Assembly (NCBI GenBank): GCA_018240505.1
Contig: JAFEFQ010000259.1
Location: 1-33,796, forward strand
Length of the DNA stretch: 33,796 nucleotides
Origin: Pseudomonadota bacterium
Lineage (GTDB): Bacteria > Pseudomonadota > Gammaproteobacteria > Xanthomonadales > Rhodanobacteraceae
Reading direction: 5' to 3'
A program made the translations under genes and the position numbers. This document shows positions 14,928 to 22,345 of this stretch, one piece after another (within the stretch, counting starts at the first letter, position 1; every line of letters starts with the position of its first letter). A model generated the notes under the pieces. It saw only the letters and a program-made list of their open reading frames with translations. It ran no database searches and was not told where the DNA came from.

Positions 14928-15359
14928 TCATTTGACCGGTTCCAGATCCACCTCGGCCGTCGACATGCGGCCCATGCCGATCTGATGCGCGGCGGCCGGG
15001 GACAGGTCGATGACGCGTTCCTTCTGCACCGGCCCGCGATCGTTGATGCGCACCACGACCGATTTGCCGTTCTTCTTGTTGGTCACCTTGACCTTGGTGC
15101 CGAAGGCGTAGCTGGGATTGGCCGCGGTCAGCGCGTTGCGGTCGTAGCGTTCCCCGCTCGCTGTCCTGCGCCCGTTGAGGCGGTCGCTATAGACTGCGGC
15201 CAAACCATGCTGGTTTTCACTGGAAGATGCGGTCCGATGGGTCGCTTCCGCAGACGCGGGCTTGCCTTGCGCGAACAGCATTGCGTTGCAGGTGAGTGCG
15301 ATGGCGGCCGAGGACAGCGCAATGCACAACTTGATGCACGGGGTTCTGGAAATGCGCAT
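14928..15359 (-). CDS. RlpA-like double-psi beta-barrel protein, catalytic His replaced
   Basis: A 143-residue exported protein. Residues 1-31 form a signal sequence; the rest is one double-psi beta-barrel of the RlpA family, septal lytic transglycosylases that cut denuded murein glycans. The stretch HGLAAVYSDRLNGRRTASGE, then RYDRNALTAAN, then FGTKVKVTN and RINDRGP follows the family closely. By spacing, Glu70 and Asp107 match the catalytic Glu and Asp of Pseudomonas aeruginosa RlpA, but the position of its essential His is Asn81. No SPOR domain is present and the protein is much shorter than classical RlpA. The ATG has AAGGAG upstream. It may have weak or no lytic activity and bind murein instead, or use altered chemistry. 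Confidence 0.88.
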   Translation of the reverse strand: MRISRTPCIKLCIALSSAAIALTCNAMLFAQGKPASAEATHRTASSSENQHGLAAVYSDRLNGRRTASGERYDRNALTAANPSYAFGTKVKVTNKKNGKSVVVRINDRGPVQKERVIDLSPAAAHQIGMGRMSTAEVDLEPVK

Positions 15360-15499
15360 GGTCGACTCCTTGTGCGGGGAAAATCAACTCTGACAGCATC
15401 CTAGCCAATCCGGATCGAGCCGACAAGCGCCTCACATTTTCGTTCGGACGCGGGTGCCGGCCGCGAAGCCGGAGCGTGGTGAAACGTCGATCCGCCCGC

Positions 15500-15762
15500 T
15501 CAGACGCCTGCTTCGACCTGATCCGGACTGGTCTTGCCGCCCCGGGTCGCGGCGCGTCGAGCACGCTGCCGGTGGCGAGGTAGCGGATCGATTCGGCGAT
15601 GTCGGTGACATGGTCGCCGATGTGCTCGACGTTCCTGGCAATGAAGGGCAGGTCGGCAAGGTTTCCGTCGACATGGCCGGACTGCTCGAGGAGCGACGCC
15701 TGAGCGCGCGTGGCGCGACGCCGGCTTTCCACAAATTCCGGCGGTTCGCACCCGTCGAATGC
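15500..15762 (-). pseudogene. Remnant of a second phoU-like gene (3' end)
   Basis: Translated on the minus strand, this stretch gives FIARNVEHIGDHVTDIAES, then IRYLATGSVLDAPRP. This is very close to the end of the intact PhoU (FIAKNVERIGDHVTNIAES, then IYYLVTGSVLDAPRP). The last part, KTSPDQVEAGV and stop, matches PhoU's KTSLDQVEASA only after a frame change near 15545. Upstream similarity fades within about 80 codons, right at the stop codon of the CHAD gene. I read it as a decayed duplication of phoU left downstream of the CHAD gene. Confidence 0.7.
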
Positions 15763-16686
15763 TCATTTTCCCGTGCGCGCACGCAATTTGCGGAGGCGAT
15801 GCTCAATTGCTTCGAGGAGCCGATCGCGAACGCCGCTGCCGATCGCATCGGTCCTGCGCACGAAGCGACGCAGCAGGTGCATGTCGTGTTCGAGGCCGAG
15901 CACATGCGAAACCATCGCGAGCCGTTTGCCATGCGGCGCGCTGTCGAAACCGTCATCGGGCAGGCGCCGGACCAACTCGACGGCTTCCGCGCTGCCGTGC
16001 AGCGGCGCGGAGGCGAGCCTGTTCGCGAGCAGGGTCCGCTGATCGTTGTAGCGACGCAAACGGCGGCGCCAGCGGTGACGCAGATATCCCGCGCGCGAAC
16101 GGCGCGCTTTCCCCTCGATCTTGCCGATGCGGCGCAGCGAACGCTTTACGGCGCGCGCGACGCTGCGCGGCTTCACTTGTGTCCAGTCCAACGACTGTAC
16201 AGCCTCGCGTGCCGCACGCAATTGCGCAAGCACGCTGGCGAATCCCGGTGTGCGCCGGCGCTGTCGGGAAAGGATGGCACCGCGCTGCCGCACGAGATCC
16301 TCGCGCAACGGCATCGCCGCGCGGCTGTCGGCGAGCATCGCCTTGCGTTTCAGAAGACGGTCGAGTGTTTCGACGACGACGGCTGCGTCGCGCAGTCTGG
16401 ACAGGGCGCGGGTGGAGCGCCTGAGCCCCGCGTCGACCGCCGCGAAAGCCGGGTCGCCGCGATTGCCGAGCGCGATCAAGGCCCTGGCCCGGCGCAAGGC
16501 CCTGCGTGCCCGGTGTACGCAGCGATGCGGATTGCGGTTCGACGCCGTCAGCGCCGCCTCCGCCGCGGCAATTTCGCACAGGCTGGCATCGCGCAGCACT
16601 AGTCCGAGCATATCCGCCACGACGAGCGTTCCGCGCCATTCGAATGCGTCGAGTATGCCATTGCCCGGGCGGCCGGCGCGCGCCAC
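15763..16686 (-). CDS. CHAD-domain protein (predicted polyphosphate binding)
   Basis: A 307-residue, strongly basic, all-helical CHAD-domain protein. The conserved segments are all recognisable: HRARRALRRARALIAL (basic helix), SRLRDAAVVVETL, HRWRRRLRRYNDQRTLL and GLEHDMHLLRRF. CHAD proteins bind inorganic polyphosphate and often sit with polyphosphate genes. Here it follows phoU by 53 bases on the same strand, making it the last gene of the pst-phoU operon and linking phosphate uptake to polyphosphate. The start appears to be GTG with only a weak GGA upstream, so a slightly different N-terminus is possible. No CYTH domain is attached. Confidence 0.85.
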   Translation of the reverse strand: MARAGRPGNGILDAFEWRGTLVVADMLGLVLRDASLCEIAAAEAALTASNRNPHRCVHRARRALRRARALIALGNRGDPAFAAVDAGLRRSTRALSRLRDAAVVVETLDRLLKRKAMLADSRAAMPLREDLVRQRGAILSRQRRRTPGFASVLAQLRAAREAVQSLDWTQVKPRSVARAVKRSLRRIGKIEGKARRSRAGYLRHRWRRRLRRYNDQRTLLANRLASAPLHGSAEAVELVRRLPDDGFDSAPHGKRLAMVSHVLGLEHDMHLLRRFVRRTDAIGSGVRDRLLEAIEHRLRKLRARTGK

Positions 16687-16739
16687 TCGTCCGGCGAAGT
16701 GGGCACCGTGCCGGTTCCCGCCGGCGCCGGCGCCGCCTT

Positions 16740-17450
16740 TCAGGCGCTCGCTTCGACCTGATCCAGGCTGGTCTTGTCGCCCTTCGGACGCGGCGCGTCG
16801 AGCACGCTGCCGGTGACGAGGTAGTAGATCGATTCGGCGATGTTGGTGACGTGGTCGCCGATGCGCTCGACGTTCTTGGCGATGAACATCAGGTGCGTGC
16901 CGATGGCGACGTGCTGCGGGTCGGCCTTCATGTAGTCGATCAGACGGCGCGAGATGCCGGTGTAGGTGTCGTCGACCTGTTCGTCGCAGGCCCAGACCGT
17001 GATCGCCTTTTCCTTGTTGCGTTCGCCGAATGCGGTGACGACGTCAGCGAGCTGTTTCTTCGCGAGTTCGCCGAGTTCGCCGATCTCGACCAGCCACTGC
17101 TCGGGCGAGTGCGTGCCGAGCGCGATCACGCGCTTGCAGATGTTCGCCGAGAAATCGCAGATGCGCTCGAGTTCGACGACGACGTGCAGGGTCGAAATCA
17201 CCTCGCGCAGGTCGCGCGCGATCGGTTGGCGCAGGGCGAGCACGCGGATTGCGCGCGCCTCGATGTCGCGCTCGAGCGCGTCGATGTCGATGTCGTCGCG
17301 GATCACGCGCGCGGCTGCTTCAACGTCGCGCATGCGCAGCGCAGTCAGTGTCGCCGCGAATTGGGTCTGGGCGGATTCGCCCATGCGCGCGATCGCGGCG
17401 TTGAGCTGGGAGAGTTCGTCGTCGAAACTCTTTACGATATGTTCGGACAT
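16740..17450 (-). CDS. phoU: Phosphate signalling protein PhoU
   Basis: A 236-residue PhoU, the negative regulator that links the PstSCAB transporter to PhoR so that the Pho regulon is off when phosphate is plentiful. Two three-helix repeats are visible, each with a metal-binding E/DxxxD-type motif: VVELERICDFSANICKRV (first half) and FIAKNVERIGDHVTNIAE (second half). The ATG begins MSEHIVKSFDDEL, the usual N-terminus. A heptamer palindrome fills the 108-base gap from pstB. Order pstB-phoU is standard. Confidence 0.96.
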   Translation of the reverse strand: MSEHIVKSFDDELSQLNAAIARMGESAQTQFAATLTALRMRDVEAAARVIRDDIDIDALERDIEARAIRVLALRQPIARDLREVISTLHVVVELERICDFSANICKRVIALGTHSPEQWLVEIGELGELAKKQLADVVTAFGERNKEKAITVWACDEQVDDTYTGISRRLIDYMKADPQHVAIGTHLMFIAKNVERIGDHVTNIAESIYYLVTGSVLDAPRPKGDKTSLDQVEASA

Positions 17451-17458
17451 GGCGAGTT

Positions 17459-17560
17459 GGCGGTGAGCGGTGAGCGGTGAGCGGGAGGAGCCAAGACGGG
17501 GAGTGGCGGAGAGTTGGGATTGTTCTGCTTTTCCCGCTCACCGCTCACTGCTCACCGCTT
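17459..17560. repeat. Palindromic heptamer element between pstB and phoU
   Basis: Left arm: three GGTGAGC units then GGGAGGAGCC. Right arm: GCTTTTCCCGCTCACCGCTC continuing as ACTGCTCACCGCTT. The arms are inverted copies around a ~35-base unrelated centre. The right arm reaches the pstB stop codon and the left arm starts nine bases from the phoU ATG, so the polycistronic mRNA would carry a long hairpin here. Confidence 0.85.
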
Positions 17561-18395
17561 ATCCATATCTTCCCGTGATGTAGTCTTCGGTCATCTTCTT
17601 CGTCGGGTTCTCGAAGATCGTGGTCGTGTCGCCGAACTCGATCAGCTCGCCCAGATACATGAAGGCAGTATAGTCGGAGACGCGCGAGGCCTGCTGCATG
17701 TTGTGGGTGACGATCGCGATCGTGTAACGCTCCTTCAATTCTTCCACGAGCTGCTCGATCTTGCCGGTTGCGATCGGGTCGAGCGCCGAGGTCGGCTCAT
17801 CGAGCAGGATCACTTCGGGCTTCAACGCGACAGCGCGCGCGATGCACAGGCGCTGCTGCTGGCCGCCGGACAGGCCGAGCGCGCTGCCGTTGAGCTTGGA
17901 CTTCACCTCGTCCCACAGCGCGCCCTGGCGCAGCGCTTCCTCGACGCGCGCGTCCATGTCCGCCTTCGACAGCTTCTCGTAGTGGCGGATCGCGTAGGCG
18001 ACGTTGTCGTAGATCGACATCGGGAACGGCACCGGCTTCTGGAACACCATGCCGACCTTGCTGCGCAGGCGGTTGAGCGGGTACTTCGGGTCGAGGATGT
18101 TGTCGCCGTCGAGCAGCACCTGGCCCTTCGCTTCGAGCTTGGGGTAGATCGAGTAGATGCGGTTGAAGATGCGCAGCAGGGTGGACTTGCCGCAGCCCGA
18201 CGGGCCGATCAGCGCGGTCACCTTGCGCTCGGCGATGTCGAGGCTGACGTTCTTCAGCGCGTGGAACTTGTCGTAGTAGAAGTCGAGGCCGCGCGCCGAC
18301 ATCTTCGGCGCGGCCGTCGTCGCCGCCTTCGCGTCGGCGCCGGGCGGCGGCGTGATCAGCGTCGTGGTGACGACCGGGTCGATTGGATTAATCAT
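17559..18395 (-). CDS. pstB: Phosphate ABC transporter ATP-binding protein
   Basis: A 278-residue ATPase of the high-affinity phosphate importer. Walker A is GPSGCGKST (64-72), the ABC signature is LSGGQQQR (175-182), Walker B is VILLDEP (195-201) followed by TSALD, and the switch His is in IVTHNMQQA. Compared with E. coli PstB it has about 25 extra N-terminal residues rich in Pro, Thr and Ala; an internal ATG at residue 32 ([10 protein letters not shown]) would give the standard length, but the first ATG overlaps pstA by eight bases as expected for coupling. Confidence 0.97.
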   Translation of the reverse strand: MINPIDPVVTTTLITPPPGADAKAATTAAPKMSARGLDFYYDKFHALKNVSLDIAERKVTALIGPSGCGKSTLLRIFNRIYSIYPKLEAKGQVLLDGDNILDPKYPLNRLRSKVGMVFQKPVPFPMSIYDNVAYAIRHYEKLSKADMDARVEEALRQGALWDEVKSKLNGSALGLSGGQQQRLCIARAVALKPEVILLDEPTSALDPIATGKIEQLVEELKERYTIAIVTHNMQQASRVSDYTAFMYLGELIEFGDTTTIFENPTKKMTEDYITGRYG

Positions 18396-19263
18396 TGGAC
18401 ACCTTGTTGCGCAGGAGTATCGCGCGCGAGATCAGACTGAGGGCGAGCACGAACAGCGTGACGATCAGCGCGCCGGCCCATGCCAGCGATTTCCAGCCGG
18501 CATCGGCGCTCATCGCGAACTTGTAGATCACGACCGGCACCGAGGCCATCGGCTGGGCGACGTTCGTGCTCCAGAACTGGTTGTCGAAGGCGGTGAACAA
18601 GAGCGGCGCGGTCTCGCCCGAGATGCGCGCGAGCGCGAGCAGCACGCCGGTGACAATGCCGGGCAGGGCAGCGCGATAGAGAATTTGCACGGTCACCTTC
18701 CACTGCGGCACGCCGAGCGAGAGGCCGGCCTCGCGCATCGCGCCCGGCACGAGCTTGAGCATCTCGTCCGTCGTGCGCACGACGACGGGCAGCACGATCA
18801 GCGCGAGCGCGAGCGAGCCCGAGAACGCCGAATAGTGGCCGACCTGCTTGACCACGACGGTGTAGACGAACATGCCGAGCACGATCGACGGCGCCGACAG
18901 CAGGATGTCGTTGAAGAAGCGGATTGCCTCGCCGAGCCGCGACTTCTTCGCGTATTCGGCGAGATAGGTTCCGGCGGCGATGCCGATCGGCGCGCCGATC
19001 AGGATCGCAAGCAGGCAGATCATCGCGCTGCCGGCGAAGGCGTTGAGCAGGCCGCCCTCGTCGCCGGGTGGCGGCGTCATCATCGTGAACAGCTTGCCGT
19101 TGAGCGCGGAAATGCCGGTGTAGAACGTCGTCCACAGGATCCAGGCAAGCCAGAACAGACCGAAGCCGGTCGACAGCGTCGCGAAGACGAGGCCGACGCC
19201 GTTGACGATGCGACGGCGGAAATAGAGGCGATCGGCGACCGCCTGGCGTGCGACGTCGCTCAT
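18388..19263 (-). CDS. pstA: Phosphate ABC transporter permease PstA
   Basis: A 291-residue inner-membrane permease. About six membrane segments are visible, with the ABC-permease EAA-like loop around [24 protein letters not shown] and the family stretch [18 protein letters not shown]. The ATG overlaps the pstC stop (ATGA), and the gene end overlaps pstB by eight bases, so pstC-pstA-pstB are translationally coupled. Pairs with PstC to form the channel through which PstS-bound phosphate passes. Confidence 0.96.
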   Translation of the reverse strand: MSDVARQAVADRLYFRRRIVNGVGLVFATLSTGFGLFWLAWILWTTFYTGISALNGKLFTMMTPPPGDEGGLLNAFAGSAMICLLAILIGAPIGIAAGTYLAEYAKKSRLGEAIRFFNDILLSAPSIVLGMFVYTVVVKQVGHYSAFSGSLALALIVLPVVVRTTDEMLKLVPGAMREAGLSLGVPQWKVTVQILYRAALPGIVTGVLLALARISGETAPLLFTAFDNQFWSTNVAQPMASVPVVIYKFAMSADAGWKSLAWAGALIVTLFVLALSLISRAILLRNKVSND

Positions 19264-20240
19264 TTGCCTTCCTTCCTTTCCATCTGGCGCAGCATCAGCT
19301 TGGCGATCGCGAGCACGATGAAGGTGACGACGAACAGCAGGAACGCCAGCGCGATCAGCGAGGAGCGGAAGATCTCCGAATCGGCTTCGGCAAATTCGTT
19401 CGCGATCGTCGCCGCGATCGAGTTGCCGGGTTCGAGCAGCGACAGCGACAGGCGATGCACGTTGCCAAGTACGAACGTCACCGCCATCGTCTCGCCGAGC
19501 GCGCGGCCGAGGCCGAGAAAAATGCCGCCGATAACGGCAGTGCGCGTGTACGGCAGCACGATGTCCCAGGCCACTTCCCAGGTCGTCGAGCCGAGCGCAT
19601 AGGCCGACTCCTTGAGCCGTGTCGGCACGGTCAGGAACACTTCGCGCATGACCGAGGAAATGAACGGGATCACCATGATCGCGAGCACGATGCCCGCGGT
19701 GAGCATGCCGAGGCCGAGCGGCGGGCCCTTGAACAGCGGGCCGATGAGCGGCCATTCACCGATGTGGTCGTTGAGCCAGGGGATGACGTATTTGCCCATG
19801 ATCGGCACGAACACGAACAGGCCCCACATGCCGTAGATGATCGAGGGGATGCCGGCGAGCAGCTCGATCGCCGAGGCGACCGGCGTGCGCAGCCAGGTTG
19901 GCGCGATCTCGGTCAGGTAGAGGGCGATGCCGAAGCTGACCGGCACCGCGATGATCATGGCGATGGCCGCCGTCACCAGCGTGCCGTAGACCGGCGCGAG
20001 CGCGCCGAATTGCTTGCCGATCGTGTCCCATTCGCTGGACACGAGGAACTTGAAGCCGAACGTGGCGAACGCCTCGCGTCCGCCCCAGAGCGTGGTCAGA
20101 GCCACGCCGGCGAGCATGACCAGGACGAAGACGCCGGCGCCGGCGACGGTGCGGCGGAACAGGCGGTCTTTGCGGCCGTCGCGGCGCGCACGCTGTTCGT
20201 CGCTCTGCGCAATGGCGAGGGATTCGGCGCTCGCAGCCAT
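19260..20240 (-). CDS. pstC: Phosphate ABC transporter permease PstC
   Basis: A 326-residue inner-membrane permease with about six segments and the family stretches VPVSFGIALYLTEIAP, ELLAGIPSIIYGMWG and ALGSTTWEVAWDIVLPYTRT. I prefer the ATG at 20240, with GGAA upstream, over one ten codons earlier at 20270: the earlier ATG sits on the T-run of the pstS terminator and has no ribosome site. Second gene of pstSCAB; its expression depends on read-through of that terminator or on an unseen internal promoter. Confidence 0.95.
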   Translation of the reverse strand: MAASAESLAIAQSDEQRARRDGRKDRLFRRTVAGAGVFVLVMLAGVALTTLWGGREAFATFGFKFLVSSEWDTIGKQFGALAPVYGTLVTAAIAMIIAVPVSFGIALYLTEIAPTWLRTPVASAIELLAGIPSIIYGMWGLFVFVPIMGKYVIPWLNDHIGEWPLIGPLFKGPPLGLGMLTAGIVLAIMVIPFISSVMREVFLTVPTRLKESAYALGSTTWEVAWDIVLPYTRTAVIGGIFLGLGRALGETMAVTFVLGNVHRLSLSLLEPGNSIAATIANEFAEADSEIFRSSLIALAFLLFVVTFIVLAIAKLMLRQMERKEGK

Positions 20241-20272
20241 GGTCGATTCCGGAAACGTGTTGGACTGCATTC

Positions 20273-20311
20273 AAAAAAAAGCGCCCCTCGCGAACGAATC
20301 CGCGAGGGGCG
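20273..20311 (-). terminator. Rho-independent terminator between pstS and pstC
   Basis: On the minus strand a perfect eleven-pair stem (CGCCCCTCGCG/CGCGAGGGGCG, eight-base loop) is followed by eight T residues. It starts nine bases after the pstS stop and should end most transcripts there, giving excess PstS over the membrane subunits. Confidence 0.9.
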
Positions 20312-20319
20312 GAGGGAGG

Positions 20320-21342
20320 TTACAGCTTGACTTCCGCCTTCCAGTAGGCCTCGATCTGCGCGACCAGTTCGGCCGGCAGCGGCACGTAGTCGAGCGCTTC
20401 GGCGGCCTTGCCGCCTTCGGTGTAGGCATACTTGAAGTAGTCGATCACGGTCTTCGAGTGCGCGGCGTCCTTCGGCGTCTTGTAGATCAGCGCGAACGCG
20501 GTCGCGGTGATCGGCCAGGAATCGTCGCCCGGCGCGTTCGTGATCACGAGCTGGAAGTCCTTGGCGCTCTTCCAGTCCGCATGCGAGGCGGCCGCGGCGA
20601 AGCTGGCCAGGTTCGGGGTGACGAACTTGCCGGCCGAATTCTGCATCTGGGTGTAGGCCATCTTGTTCTGCAGGGCGTAGGCGAGTTCGACGTAGCCGAT
20701 CGAGCCGTTGATCTGCTGCACGTAGGCGGCGACGCCCGCGTTGCCCTTGCCGCCGACGCCGACAGGCCACTGCACCGAAGTGCCTTCGCCGACCTTTTCC
20801 TTCCACGCCGGGCTGACCTTGGACAGATAGTTGGTGTAGTTGAACGTGGTGCCCGAGCCGTCCGAGCGCGAGACGACCTGGATCGCCGCGTCCGGCAGCT
20901 TGACGCCGGCGTTGCTCGCGACGAGCGCCGGATCGTTCCACTTCTTGATCTTGCCGAGGTAGATGTCGCCGAGCTGGGCGCCGGTCAGCTTGATTTCGCC
21001 GGCCTTGATGCCTTCGATGTTGACCACCGGCACGACGCCGCCGATCACGATCGGGAACTGGCCCAGACCCGCGGCCGAGAGTTCCTCGGGCGACAACGGC
21101 TTGTCCGAGGCGCCGAAGTCGATCGTCGCGGCCTTGATCTGCGCGATGCCAGCGCCCGAGCCGCCGCCGCCGTAGTTGACCTTGTTGCCGGTCTTTTCGG
21201 CGTAGGTCGCCGACCATTTGGTGACGATCGGCTGGACGAAGGTCGAGCCGGCGCCGGTGATGTCGACGGCCTGCGCCGAACCCGCGAACAGCGTGGCGGC
21301 AACGGCAAGGGCCGTGATGGAATGACGAATACTGTGGAACAT
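20320..21342 (-). CDS. pstS: Phosphate-binding protein PstS
   Basis: A 340-residue periplasmic phosphate receptor. The signal peptide covers residues 1-25 (ending GSAQA). Phosphate-contact loops match the family: GAGSTF right after the cleavage site, FGASDKPLS, and SRSDGSGTTFNYTNYL. The chosen ATG has GGAGG nine bases upstream; an earlier in-frame start lacks a signal-peptide-like N-terminus. A candidate Pho box lies about 90 bases upstream and a strong terminator follows, so PstS can be made in excess of PstCAB under phosphate starvation. Confidence 0.97.
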   Translation of the reverse strand: MFHSIRHSITALAVAATLFAGSAQAVDITGAGSTFVQPIVTKWSATYAEKTGNKVNYGGGGSGAGIAQIKAATIDFGASDKPLSPEELSAAGLGQFPIVIGGVVPVVNIEGIKAGEIKLTGAQLGDIYLGKIKKWNDPALVASNAGVKLPDAAIQVVSRSDGSGTTFNYTNYLSKVSPAWKEKVGEGTSVQWPVGVGGKGNAGVAAYVQQINGSIGYVELAYALQNKMAYTQMQNSAGKFVTPNLASFAAAASHADWKSAKDFQLVITNAPGDDSWPITATAFALIYKTPKDAAHSKTVIDYFKYAYTEGGKAAEALDYVPLPAELVAQIEAYWKAEVKL

Positions 21343-21430
21343 GGAAACCTCCGTGGGTGGCAATCTGGCGGAGGCGCGGACGACGTACCCCGCGCCGCTC
21401 CGTATTTCGCCTGCGCAGGCTACGCGGGGA

Positions 21431-21450
21431 ATTTGAAAGTTTTATGACAG
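21431..21450 (-). promoter_or_regulatory. Pho box upstream of pstS
   Basis: On the minus strand this reads CTGTCATAAAACTTTCAAAT. The first half is a perfect PhoB half site (CTGTCAT) and the second (CTTTCAA) differs slightly, with 11-base spacing, as in the known consensus. It is about 90 bases ahead of pstS. Confidence 0.8.
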
Positions 21451-21456
21451 CGGAGC

Positions 21457-21552
21457 AGGGCCGGGGGCTGAGGGCCGAGGGCTGAATGGAAAAGCGGGCT
21501 GAGGGGCGCCAAAAGCTGTCTTTTCGGCCCTCAGCCCTTGGCCCCCGGCCCT
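21457..21552. repeat. Palindromic heptamer element, GGGCTGA type
   Basis: Left arm AGGGCCGGGGGC then GGGCTGA-like heptamers and TGGAAAAGC; right arm CTTTTCGGCCCTCAGCCC then TTGGCCCCCGGCCCT. The outer 12 bases of the arms are perfect inverted copies. Layout (heptamers, GAAAAGC core, centre, inverted return) equals that of the GTGAGCG elements at 17.5 and 22.3 kb, with a different heptamer. It exactly fills the space between the two divergent Pho boxes. Confidence 0.75.
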
Positions 21553-21556
21553 AAAC

Positions 21557-21575
21557 ATGTAACAAAACTGTAAAC
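21557..21575 (+). promoter_or_regulatory. Candidate Pho box upstream of the DUF47-pit operon
   Basis: ATGTAACAAAACTGTAAAC contains TGTAA twice at 11-base spacing with an A-rich centre, the geometry of PhoB direct repeats; the half sites are less perfect than those before pstS. It lies about 30 bases before the DUF47 gene. Confidence 0.55.
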
Positions 21576-21605
21576 TTGGCGCCTGCCAGGCAGGGACCCG
21601 TTCAC

Positions 21606-22235
21606 ATGTTTTCACTCCAGACCATATTCGGCAAAGGCGACAAATTCTATGGCCTGCTCGAGGCCAGCGCCGACGCCGCGCGCCAGAGCGCGCGGGCCCT
21701 GATCGCACTGTCCAGGCAGAAGACGCCGAATCCGTCGCTGGACGAATTCCGCCTCGCGCGCCGGCGCGAGAAACAGATTTTCAACGACATCAGCGCCGAG
21801 CTGGTCAACACCTTCGTTACCGCGCTCGAGCGCGAGGACATCGAAGCGCTGTCCGCCGCGCTGTACAAGATCCCGAAGACGGTGGAGAAGTTCGCCGAGC
21901 GCTATGCGCTGTTTGCCGCCCAGCTCATGGACGTCGACTTCGGCTCGCGCGCGGTCATGCTCGAGAAGGGCTGCGAAGTGGTCGCCGATATGGTCGGCCT
22001 GCTGCGCCGTGGCATGCCGCTGGACAAGATGAAGGAGCTCAACGACCGCATGCAGGCGATCGAGGGCGAGGCCGACCGGCTGATCCTCGATTTGTACCGC
22101 GACCTGTTCACCCTGGAACACGATGTCGCCCGCCTGCTGCTGCGCAAGGACTTGTTCGAACTGCTCGAGAAGGCCATCGACCGCTGCCGCGACGCGGGCA
22201 ATGTGATCTATGCGATCGCGCTGAAGAACTCGTAA
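21606..22235 (+). CDS. DUF47/PhoU-like phosphate transport accessory protein
   Basis: A 209-residue, all-helical DUF47 (PhoU-related, Pit accessory) protein. It starts MFSLQTIFGKGDKFYGLLEASADAA, the usual N-terminus of the family, and has the matching end DLFELLEKAIDRCRDAGNVIYAIAL. Members are encoded just before Pit transporters and are thought to regulate them. Here pit follows 110 bases later, with a heptamer palindrome in the gap. The start is the ATG; a TTG ten codons upstream is in frame but gives unconserved sequence. A candidate Pho box precedes the gene. Confidence 0.93.
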   Translation: MFSLQTIFGKGDKFYGLLEASADAARQSARALIALSRQKTPNPSLDEFRLARRREKQIFNDISAELVNTFVTALEREDIEALSAALYKIPKTVEKFAERYALFAAQLMDVDFGSRAVMLEKGCEVVADMVGLLRRGMPLDKMKELNDRMQAIEGEADRLILDLYRDLFTLEHDVARLLLRKDLFELLEKAIDRCRDAGNVIYAIALKNS

Positions 22236-22335
22236 GCAGTGAGCGGAATAGTGGTGAGCGGTGAGCGGGAAAAGCCTTGTTCGCGGCGACGCATCGCTTT
22301 TTCCGCTCACCGCTCACTGCTCACCGCTCACTACA
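22234..22335. repeat. Palindromic heptamer element between DUF47 gene and pit
   Basis: The left arm has AGCAGTGAGCGG, a short break, then GGTGAGCGGTGAGCGGGAAA AGCC; the right arm is GCTTTTTCCGCTCACCGCTC followed by ACTGCTCACCGCTCAC. Arms are inverted copies around a ~25-base centre. The element ends just before the pit ribosome site (AAAGGAG). Confidence 0.85.
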
Positions 22336-22345
22336 AAGGAGCAAC

